Shown here in pieces: positions 1 through 5,407 of a stretch of 5,407 bases of DNA (the first letter of the stretch is position 1; the number at the start of each line of letters is the position of its first letter). The stretch is taken from positions 1 through 5,407 of the forward strand of contig CAKORZ010000077.1 of NCBI GenBank assembly GCA_934101685.1. The letters are read 5' to 3'. The DNA is from an uncultured Bacilli bacterium. GTDB taxonomy: Bacteria; Bacillota_I; Bacilli_A; RFN20; DUOF01. The position numbers were made by a program, and so were the translations under genes. A model generated the notes under the pieces. That model worked only from the letters and a program-made list of their open reading frames with translations. It was not told where the DNA came from and made no database searches.

Positions 1-1940
1 GTTATTATGTAGCTAGAAATGTTTATATGATGAACAAATCTTACTACTTCTATTTCAACAGTATCAAGAATTACATTAGTTAAAAATATACCAAATATTA
101 ATCCAATTACTATACCAATAATGGTTAAAATTACTGTTTCTTTAACTATATAATCATCAACTTCTTTATCAGTAAATCCAAGAACTTTAAGTGTTGCTAT
201 TTCACGTTTTCTCTCACTAATATTTATGTATGATAAATTATATAAAACAACAAAAGATAAAGCACCAGATAGAAAGATTAGTATTGCAACAACACTATTT
301 AAAGATTTTAGCATGTTATTAACACTCTTAATTGTTTGATTAACTGACATAATACTCATAACGTTATTATTTTCTAATATCTTTCTAGATAATGACTCTT
401 CTACTTTTAAATCATCTAACTTTAGCCCACTCCTATACAAAATAATAGCAGTAGTATTATTACAATTTAGTTTTTCTTTATACTCATTTAATTCATTTAA
501 AATTCTAAAATTATTAGGTATATCTTTAGCATCTTTACTTGCTATTAAATACTCTCCAGTTTTATCATTCACATAAACATTTGAGTTATTATCATTAATA
601 AAATTATATATGAAATCTTGATTTGCCATTTTATCTATGTCATAGCAATAAACTTTTTTATAATTAGTGTCTTTAGAAAAGGCATCATTACTTATTTCTA
701 CTCCTTTAGGAAAATGAATTTCATTCAAATTATAGCACTCATAAAAAGCTTCAATTCCTATATATTTTAGTCCATTTGGAAAGACAATTTTTCTAATACT
801 ACTACATCCTTCAAAAGCAGCATTATCTATAATTTTCAAATTTTTAGGTAAAATTATATTACTCATTGAATTACATCTACTAAAAGCACATTCACCTATT
901 TTCTCAAGTGTATCAGGTAATTTAATTTCTTCTAATGAAGTACAATAAGAGAATGCACCATTACTTATTAATTCTATTTTAGTATTAGATAAATCTATTT
1001 TTTTCAAGCCCTCACAATGTTCAAAGGCACTATCACCTATGTAGCATAAAGTACTAGGGAAATCTACATTCTTTAGATTATAGCAATTACAAAATGCTTC
1101 TCTTTCTATTCTTTCTATATTAGGTAATTTAATTTGTTTTAATGAAAAACAGCCATTAAATGCCTCTTCACCAATATATTTTATTGATTCAGGTAAATCT
1201 ATTTCTTCTATTACTCTACATTTACTAAAAGCAGCTTCACCGATTGATTCAAGGTTCTTTGGCAATATGACTTTTTTTAAGGATGAACATGAATCAAATG
1301 TAGAATTATTTAACTTAGTAACATTACTTGCACTCATATCTACTTTTTTTAAATCAAAACATTTAAAGAAAGCATCTTCGCCTACTTCAGATACATTTTG
1401 AGGTATATTTATTTCTTTTAGTCCGCTCTCTAAAAAAGCAAGTCTTCCTATCTTTTCAAGTGAACTTGGTAATTGAATATTATTTAAACATGTACATTTA
1501 TTAAATGCTGAATCATCTATCACTTTTAAAGTATTTGGCAAATTAATATTTTTTAAAGAACTACAGTTTGCAAAAGCATATTTTTCAATTATTTCTAAAT
1601 TTTTAGGAAATGTAATTTTTTCTAAAGCACTACATCCAGAAAAAGTATTGTTAGGTATTTCTTTTAATTCTCCATTAAATACAACTTCACGTATACCATC
1701 ATTAAATATAAAAGATGTTTCACCCAAATTTTGTAATGATTTAGGTAAAGTTATTTTTCTAGTTTTTACTCTAGAAAATGCCCTTGATTTTATTTCTTTT
1801 ATTGTATCAGGAATTATGATTTCATTTATAAAAGCATTATCAAAAGCATTTGACCCTATAGTGTCAGCATCAGGCCATTTTTCATAATTGCTATAATTTT
1901 TTGTATCAACTATTACTCCATCTTTAACAATAAAAGGCAT
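1..1940 (-). CDS. BspA-type leucine-rich repeat protein fused to FtsX-type ABC permease C-terminal domain (3' end outside window)
   Basis: Seen: one open frame of 646 codons from ATG at 1940 to the window edge (bases 1-2 are a partial codon), translated codon by codon without a stop. Residues 1-27 begin MPFIVKDG. Residues about 28-430 are some 18 LRR_5/BspA repeats of about 23 residues, pattern LPxxLxxIGxxAFxxCxxLkxI. Residues about 431-505 are a polar linker with no repeat pattern. Residues about 506-646 match the C-terminal half of FtsX/MacB-like permeases: an amphipathic pre-membrane stretch, a helix at about 549-569, a cytosolic loop containing ISERKREIATLKVLGF (coupling region to the ATPase), and a second helix at about 602-625. 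A last helix is expected beyond base 1. No signal peptide or N-terminal helix is visible, and an in-frame TAG at 1989-1991 excludes a longer N-terminus. Inference: a membrane protein carrying an LRR binding surface on a half-permease. Known full-length permeases of this type have a helix before the extracytoplasmic domain, which is missing here. The LRR and FtsX calls are firm; the function of the fusion is unknown. Confidence 0.85.
   Translation of the reverse strand, partial: MPFIVKDGVIVDTKNYSNYEKWPDADTIGSNAFDNAFINEIIIPDTIKEIKSRAFSRVKTRKITLPKSLQNLGETSFIFNDGIREVVFNGELKEIPNNTFSGCSALEKITFPKNLEIIEKYAFANCSSLKNINLPNTLKVIDDSAFNKCTCLNNIQLPSSLEKIGRLAFLESGLKEINIPQNVSEVGEDAFFKCFDLKKVDMSASNVTKLNNSTFDSCSSLKKVILPKNLESIGEAAFSKCRVIEEIDLPESIKYIGEEAFNGCFSLKQIKLPNIERIEREAFCNCYNLKNVDFPSTLCYIGDSAFEHCEGLKKIDLSNTKIELISNGAFSYCTSLEEIKLPDTLEKIGECAFSRCNSMSNIILPKNLKIIDNAAFEGCSSIRKIVFPNGLKYIGIEAFYECYNLNEIHFPKGVEISNDAFSKDTNYKKVYCYDIDKMANQDFIYNFINDNNSNVYVNDKTGEYLIASKDAKDIPNNFRILNELNEYKEKLNCNNTTAIILYRSGLKLDDLKVEESLSRKILENNNVMSIMSVNQTIKSVNNMLKSLNSVVAILIFLSGALSFVVLYNLSYINISERKREIATLKVLGFTDKEVDDYIVKETVILTIIGIVIGLIFGIFLTNVILDTVEIEVVRFVHHINISSYII
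651..1859 (-). repeat. Tandem LRR-coding repeats, about 69-nt period
   Basis: About 18 degenerate units of roughly 66-72 nt encode the 23-residue LRR_5 repeats of the surrounding gene. On the plus strand each unit shows a recurring TTTAGGTAAA-like or TCAGGTAAA-like word (codons for L-P) and an AAAAGC or AAATGC word (codons for A-F). Residue-level marks are the AF pair followed three residues later by Cys in most units. Units near residues 68-90, 205-215 and 415-425 deviate most. The divergence between units indicates old duplication under protein-level constraint rather than a recent tandem expansion. Confidence 0.8.
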
Positions 1941-1947
1941 ACTTATC

Positions 1948-1953
1948 AACCTC
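1948..1953 (-). promoter_or_regulatory. Ribosome binding site GAGGTT fixing the LRR-FtsX start
   Basis: GAGGTT lies 7 nt upstream of the ATG at 1940. An in-frame ATG at 1955-1953 overlaps this site and has no purine-rich site of its own, so the start at 1940 is preferred. The choice matters because it confirms that no signal peptide precedes the repeats. Confidence 0.65.
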
Positions 1954-1956
1954 ATT

Positions 1957-1970
1957 ATTATATTATCATA
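1957..1970 (-). promoter_or_regulatory. Possible -10 region for the LRR-FtsX gene
   Basis: Three overlapping -10-like hexamers sit in this stretch: TATGAT (1970-1965), GATAAT (1967-1962) and TATAAT (1962-1957). The first two leave room for a short leader before the ribosome site; the exact TATAAT is probably too close to it. No good -35 is visible at 16-18 nt. In such AT-rich DNA these matches are weak, but an own promoter is expected because a terminator lies just upstream. Confidence 0.3.
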
Positions 1971-1997
1971 TATAAACTTAAAATTAAACTATTAAAT

Positions 1998-2020
1998 AAA
2001 AAAAGCCTTTTCAGGCTTTT
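1998..2020 (-). terminator. Intrinsic terminator with GAAA tetraloop after the GerMN gene
   Basis: Minus-strand AAAAGCCT (2020-2013), loop GAAA (2012-2009) and AGGCTTTT (2008-2001) form a perfect 8-bp stem with a GNRA-type loop, followed by further T residues (2000-1998). The left arm contains the last sense codons and the first base of the TGA stop (2013-2011), so the hairpin overlaps the coding region. The plus-strand side lacks a T run after the stem, so it should act on the minus strand only. Confidence 0.85.
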
Positions 2021-3012
2021 ACTTCATTTATAATGATAGAGCTAACACTAAATTCTTTTTCTTCTATATAACCATTAACGCTAACTTCTTCTTCATCTAC
2101 TTCAAAGTTAAAGTTTACATTCATATCATTTAAATCATTGTATGTCATTATTAATAATTCATAGATATCTTTATCAATAATTCCCTCTTCCATCAAAGCA
2201 CTACTAACTAATTCTATCTTTATATCATTTTCTTCAAAATTAATACTTTGTTCCTTTTCTATTAAATTAAAAGTATCAACTTTCTTTAATCCACTCATTA
2301 TAGAAACATCTTTAAATAATGCGTTATATACACTTACTTTTTCATTACTTTCTTTTAATACTCTTCTAGTAACAGGTATATAAACAGTTTCTCCAAACTC
2401 TTCTTTTTCATAGAATACAGTTACACTAGTAGTGTTATATATATTACCAGTTGTATCGTAATACTTATTAATTCCAATTGTTTTATCTAATACATTAGGT
2501 AAAGTAATACCACTTTGAGGCATACTTTCAAGTTTAACTCCATCTACACTAAGTGTTAATCCCTTTACATCATCATATTGCAATACAGTCCATGTTAATG
2601 ATTCTATAATTTGTTCTTCTTTACTTACATCTTGCTCTTTAAATTCTTTAGAAAAATCAATATTTAAGATGTTATTTTCTAATTCAATACCTTGAATTTT
2701 TACATTTTCATTTAATAAAGTATGATAACCTTTACTAGTTAAAGGGCTTTCATCTCTAAGCATAGAAATAACATATCTAATATCATCTGCTAATAACTCT
2801 TTTGAATCAAAAGCAAATGTTAAAGGTACTAAATAATTATCATTATCTAGCATGTATACCCTTCTGTATGTTTTTTCTTTTTCTACATTTACTACATAGT
2901 TTTGTTTTAAATCATCATCTTTATTAGAGAAAACTAGTGCTCCTACTGTTATACATATTGCAATAATTGGGAATAAAAATATAAAAAACCTCTTCTTCAT
3001 AAATTTTTTCAT
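2011..3012 (-). CDS. Membrane-anchored protein with two GerMN domains
   Basis: Seen: 333 residues starting MKKFMKKRFF, with a basic N-terminus and one hydrophobic segment at about 8-28, then a soluble, acidic exterior part. Cys20 lies inside the hydrophobic run without a proper lipobox, so a membrane anchor is more likely than a lipoprotein. Two GerMN-like modules follow: about 48-165, with the typical order YLVPLTF, a helix around 73-86, LNIDFSKEF at 116-124 and the closing VDGVKLE; and a more divergent one at about 196-330. GerMN domains are known from spore germination protein GerM and from cell-envelope proteins such as LpqB; a role in binding envelope components is supposed but not proven. 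The start is supported by AGGAGA 7 nt upstream at 3025-3020; Met5 is a poorer choice. The gene lies 33 nt after the DUF6512-like gene with no clear promoter between them, so co-transcription is likely, and it ends in a strong terminator. No sporulation gene is visible nearby, so the symbol gerM is not assigned. Confidence 0.8.
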   Translation of the reverse strand: MKKFMKKRFFIFLFPIIAICITVGALVFSNKDDDLKQNYVVNVEKEKTYRRVYMLDNDNYLVPLTFAFDSKELLADDIRYVISMLRDESPLTSKGYHTLLNENVKIQGIELENNILNIDFSKEFKEQDVSKEEQIIESLTWTVLQYDDVKGLTLSVDGVKLESMPQSGITLPNVLDKTIGINKYYDTTGNIYNTTSVTVFYEKEEFGETVYIPVTRRVLKESNEKVSVYNALFKDVSIMSGLKKVDTFNLIEKEQSINFEENDIKIELVSSALMEEGIIDKDIYELLIMTYNDLNDMNVNFNFEVDEEEVSVNGYIEEKEFSVSSIIINEVKA

Positions 3013-3045
3013 TGTAATCTCTCCTTTTTCTAATACAATCTATGA

Positions 3046-3573
3046 CTATAATTTTTTATTTATTCCATAACTTTTTGTAATATTATCAAAAAATAATGGA
3101 ATTCTTATTGGTTTATATGTTAAATAGAAATATAAAAGGTTTATAAAGACTATTAAAGATATAGAAATATACTTATTTATTCCATCACTATATACATAAA
3201 CATGATTTGCTACTAATTGTCCTACTATTATAGATATTAATAAATCTAAAATATCAATCCACAAATAAGAATTGCCTATTATTCCTTTATATGTATAATA
3301 AAAAGAAAACATAATAACAATAGATACTACTATACTAACAAGCATGGCTAAAAAATAACTATTTTCATATAAGTTATTTGAATTATAAAAATAATAAATT
3401 GTATAAACTAAAATTAAAGGAAATAGTAAAAGCTTACTATGCTCAAAAATACTTTCATTTACTGGAGCAATTAACCCTACTATCTTACTATTATTACTCC
3501 ACTTATAAATAAAATGAAAAACAGTACCTATTACAAATAAAATAGGAATACTTATTAAAGTAAATTTTATCAT
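3046..3573 (-). CDS. DUF6512-like small integral membrane protein
   Basis: Seen: 175 residues with about five hydrophobic helices (roughly 4-22, 46-63, 73-93, 105-127, 134-152). The motifs recall the DUF6512 family of Firmicutes: HFIYKWS at 20-26, the short loop APVNESIFEH at 36-45 between helices 1 and 2, and PLFFD near 159-163 followed by YGI at 169-171. The conserved Glu, His and Asp residues at membrane borders would suit metal or ligand binding, but no biochemical function is known for this family, and none is claimed here. The start is ATG at 3573, preceded by GGTGA four nt upstream, a rather tight spacing. The gene follows the terminator of the acyltransferase unit and precedes the GerMN gene by 32 nt, so it is probably first in a two-gene transcript. 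Family assignment is from memory of the motif pattern and should be moderately trusted. Confidence 0.75.
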   Translation of the reverse strand: MIKFTLISIPILFVIGTVFHFIYKWSNNSKIVGLIAPVNESIFEHSKLLLFPLILVYTIYYFYNSNNLYENSYFLAMLVSIVVSIVIMFSFYYTYKGIIGNSYLWIDILDLLISIIVGQLVANHVYVYSDGINKYISISLIVFINLLYFYLTYKPIRIPLFFDNITKSYGINKKL

Positions 3574-3612
3574 TATATCACCAATAAAAAATATGAGAAA
3601 AATTTCTAATTT

Positions 3613-3618
3613 ATTCTA
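3613..3618 (-). promoter_or_regulatory. Possible -10 of the DUF6512-GerMN unit
   Basis: TAGAAT (one mismatch to TATAAT) lies just after the upstream terminator and about 40 nt before the ATG at 3573, leaving a leader of about 30 nt. No convincing -35 is found 16-18 nt upstream, where the terminator stem lies. The position is sensible, but the match alone is weak in AT-rich sequence. Confidence 0.25.
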
Positions 3619-3623
3619 TTTAT

Positions 3624-3650
3624 AAAAAAGAGCAAGTAATTATTTGCCCT
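3624..3650 (-). terminator. Intrinsic terminator after the MBOAT-SGNH unit
   Basis: Minus-strand AGGGCAA (3650-3644) pairs with TTGCTCT (3635-3629), with one G-U pair and an 8-nt loop, followed by a T run (3629-3624). It starts 14 nt after the stop codon of the SGNH gene and separates the acyltransferase unit from the DUF6512-GerMN unit. Confidence 0.75.
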
Positions 3651-3664
3651 CATTATATAAATCT

Positions 3665-4687
3665 TTATTTTTTTGTTTTTCTTTTTACATTGCTTAAAAC
3701 TCTTCTTTTATATGTATTATAACATTCATTGAAATCCTTAACTACATCATCACTATATGTATTACCTACTATTCCATAATTTTCATCTAAATATTTTGCA
3801 AAATAGTCTGTAAATTTAAGTGCTCCATATATGTTAAGGTGTTGAGAATCTCTCATATCATTTGAAGGATCTAATCCAATTTCTTCAGTATATTTAGCCC
3901 AGTTAATATATTTATATCCATATGATTCAATTGTAGGAATAGCAGAATTTAGCATATGTACTTCATAAGCATCACTAGCATTTATAAATTTAGGCATCAT
4001 TCCAAACAAGAAATTGATATGAGGATATTTTTTACATGTTTCTAAAATTTCAATTAAGTATTCTTTTCCATCATTTGGAAGACTAATGACTTTTGAATAA
4101 TCAATTGTTTTATCAACTTTTTGAGATATCTTAGTATATATTGGTGTATAGCCCTTAAATTCATGAGAACTATTTAGAAAAACAGCACTTAAATAATTAG
4201 GATTCCTAAAATTATTATGACCATCAAAAACCTCAAATTCATCATCGTCATCTTTTAAATAGCTATATTTTTCTATAAGTTTTTCTCTTTCTTTTCCCTG
4301 TGGCATAGCATTTACATATTCTTTAACAAATGATGTTTGATTTTGCCTCAAATGATATGTTAATCCTATTAAATCAATGTATACAACTTTAGGTGATTGT
4401 AGTCTTGCTATCTCATCAATAGCTATTTTAATTACTTCAGGATGTGTTGGGGCACTATTTATAGAGTAGCTTGTAACACCATAGTTATGCCACAATTCAT
4501 TACCTATAATACCTTCTTTTACAGTAGAACTTCCTATTGATATTACATCTATGGAATTTTCTTTTTCTTGATAAAACCCACCATATGGAGTATCAATAAT
4601 TCTATCAACAAACACAAATTTATTTAATCCAATTAAAACACTTGCAGTTATAAGTATAAACAATAATAATCTTAACCCATTTTTCAT
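3665..4687 (-). CDS. SGNH-hydrolase-fold membrane-anchored protein, partner of MBOAT acyltransferase (DltD/AlgJ-like role)
   Basis: Seen: 340 residues with an N-terminal hydrophobic anchor at about 5-26 after a short basic start, then an extracytoplasmic domain. SGNH/GDSL marks are DVISIGSSTVKEG at 47-59, with the likely nucleophile Ser in GSS (52-54), and the late block DSQHLNIYGALKFTDYF at 280-296, where Asp280 and His283 complete the triad. The C-terminus is a short Lys/Arg-rich tail. Known: such proteins sit next to MBOAT proteins (DltB-DltD, AlgI-AlgJ/X, PatA-PatB) and complete acyl transfer to an extracellular polymer. Context agrees: the gene starts 2 nt after the TAG of the MBOAT gene, and its ribosome site GAGG (4699-4696) lies inside the end of that gene, indicating translational coupling. 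Inference: O-acylation, most likely acetylation, of a cell-wall or surface glycopolymer. The sequence does not show whether the acceptor is teichoic acid, peptidoglycan or capsule. No dltA or dltC follows, so a true DltD is not assigned. Confidence 0.8.
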   Translation of the reverse strand: MKNGLRLLLFILITASVLIGLNKFVFVDRIIDTPYGGFYQEKENSIDVISIGSSTVKEGIIGNELWHNYGVTSYSINSAPTHPEVIKIAIDEIARLQSPKVVYIDLIGLTYHLRQNQTSFVKEYVNAMPQGKEREKLIEKYSYLKDDDDEFEVFDGHNNFRNPNYLSAVFLNSSHEFKGYTPIYTKISQKVDKTIDYSKVISLPNDGKEYLIEILETCKKYPHINFLFGMMPKFINASDAYEVHMLNSAIPTIESYGYKYINWAKYTEEIGLDPSNDMRDSQHLNIYGALKFTDYFAKYLDENYGIVGNTYSDDVVKDFNECYNTYKRRVLSNVKRKTKK

Positions 4688-4689
4688 AA

Positions 4690-5407
4690 CTAAAACCTCA
4701 TATAACCAAATTCAAATTTTGGTAACCCTTCTCCATAATATCCAAACCATACAATACAAACTATTAGAAGAATCCACATAGTCCATTGAAATGCTAATGG
4801 TATTTTCTTTGTTTTTTCTATAAAACTAGTTTCAGGTTTGATTTCTTGAATTAGATCAACTACTAGAACTGTGATTGAAAATAATAGTGCCACTACTAAT
4901 GAAGGCCAGCCAAGAACAGCATCTAATCTAGTCATATTATAAAATTTGTCACCATCAAATATTCTTCCTATAAAGTTAAAGGTCGCACTTATAGAATTAG
5001 TTTCAAATAAGATTTTTCCAAATGCTAAAAGAATTAAAGTTCTAATATGCCTAATTACATTAAGCCACCATGCATTTCTATTTATTTTTAATTTTTCATA
5101 TAATTTATTAAATGGTGATTCAAATATAATACTAAGAATTATTATTAAGCCAAAATATAATCCCCATAAGACATAGTTCCAACTAGCACCATGCCACAAA
5201 CCAGTAGTGAACCATACTAATATTAACCCAAAAATTGCAGGAATCTTATTTGCTTGTTTTTTAAATATCTTCTTAGATTTTTTCCCTAAATTCAAAGAAA
5301 ATTTAGATATGCTTAATGGATAGAAAACATAATCTTTGAACCATGCACCTAAAGTAATATGCCATCTACGCCAAAAATCATTAACGGAAGTGGCGAAAAA
5401 TGGACGT
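4690..5407 (-). CDS. MBOAT family O-acyltransferase (AlgI/DltB-like), C-terminal part, 5' end outside window
   Basis: Seen: 239 codons open to the right window edge (base 5407 is a partial codon), ending in TAG at 4692-4690. The frame is clearly coding beyond the TTG at 5295, since upstream codons give NDFWRRWHITLGAWFKDYVF, a signature of AlgI/DltB-type MBOAT proteins. The second signature, TGLWHGASWNYVLWGLYFG, holds the invariant His (codon 5193-5191) that is the catalytic residue in this family. Four further hydrophobic regions follow, and the protein ends in FEFGYMRF, resembling the usual aromatic C-terminus. Roughly the C-terminal half of an expected 450-500 residues is present. Role: a polytopic membrane enzyme that passes an acyl group, typically acetyl or D-alanyl, through the membrane to the outside. 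The coupled SGNH gene directly downstream is its expected partner. The substrate cannot be deduced from this part. Confidence 0.93.
   Translation of the reverse strand, partial: RPFFATSVNDFWRRWHITLGAWFKDYVFYPLSISKFSLNLGKKSKKIFKKQANKIPAIFGLILVWFTTGLWHGASWNYVLWGLYFGLIIILSIIFESPFNKLYEKLKINRNAWWLNVIRHIRTLILLAFGKILFETNSISATFNFIGRIFDGDKFYNMTRLDAVLGWPSLVVALLFSITVLVVDLIQEIKPETSFIEKTKKIPLAFQWTMWILLIVCIVWFGYYGEGLPKFEFGYMRF

Noticed and set aside
651..1859. Regular spacing of similar words, considered as a CRISPR array or non-coding satellite
   Set aside because: The period is about 69 nt with degenerate units, and the pattern is fully explained by in-frame leucine-rich repeats.
1648..1887. Plus-strand open frame of 79 codons
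   Set aside because: It is antisense to the LRR-coding frame, has no ribosome site of note, and its open state follows from the repeat composition on the other strand.
1953..1955. Alternative ATG five codons upstream for the LRR-FtsX gene
   Set aside because: It has no ribosome site, and it overlaps the GAGGTT that serves the ATG at 1940.
2953..2955. Cys20 of the GerMN protein as a lipoprotein attachment site
   Set aside because: The residues before it (IAI) do not fit a lipobox and hydrophobic residues continue after it.
4946..5176. Plus-strand open frame of 76 codons
   Set aside because: It lies opposite the well-supported MBOAT frame and shows no domain or ribosome site.
5293..5295. TTG as start of the MBOAT gene
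   Set aside because: The same frame is open to 5407 and encodes a conserved MBOAT signature upstream of this codon, so the gene begins beyond the window.
3665..5407. Assignment as dltB and dltD
   Set aside because: Only the MBOAT/SGNH pairing is seen; dltA and dltC are absent from the window and the upstream side is not visible, so generic names are safer.

Overview
The window is strongly AT-rich and every real gene in it is read from the minus strand. The genes use TGG for tryptophan, and one gene ends in TGA directly inside a terminator hairpin. This points to the standard bacterial code rather than the Mycoplasma code. AT bias, Gram-positive-like AGGAG/GAGG ribosome sites, U-tailed terminators, a DUF6512-like membrane protein, GerMN domains, a BspA-type leucine-rich repeat protein and a DltB-like MBOAT protein suggest a low-GC Firmicute, possibly a gut-type Bacilli or Clostridia lineage. 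The exact taxon cannot be read from the sequence.

In transcription order (right to left) there are three units. First (5407 to about 3624), the 3' part of an MBOAT O-acyltransferase gene is followed, after 2 nt, by an SGNH-hydrolase-fold membrane-anchored protein, and the unit ends in a hairpin terminator. This is the classic two-gene module that moves acyl groups across the membrane onto an extracellular glycopolymer or lipid. Second (about 3620 to 1998), a small five-helix DUF6512-like membrane protein is followed after 32 nt by an anchored protein with two GerMN domains, ending in a strong terminator that contains the stop codon. Third (from about 1970 to beyond base 1), a separate gene encodes about 18 BspA-type leucine-rich repeats. 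In the same uninterrupted frame it runs into the C-terminal half of an FtsX/MacB-type ABC transporter permease. It is cut by the window edge.

The outstanding item is the LRR-FtsX fusion. The reading frame was followed codon by codon from 1940 to 3 with no stop or frame change. The protein has no signal peptide or first transmembrane helix, so its topology is puzzling. It could be a novel LRR-sensing ABC permease, a chimeric gene formed by recombination, or an assembly artefact. The other genes belong to recognisable families with ordinary layout, though the MBOAT/SGNH substrate and the role of the GerMN/DUF6512 pair are unknown.
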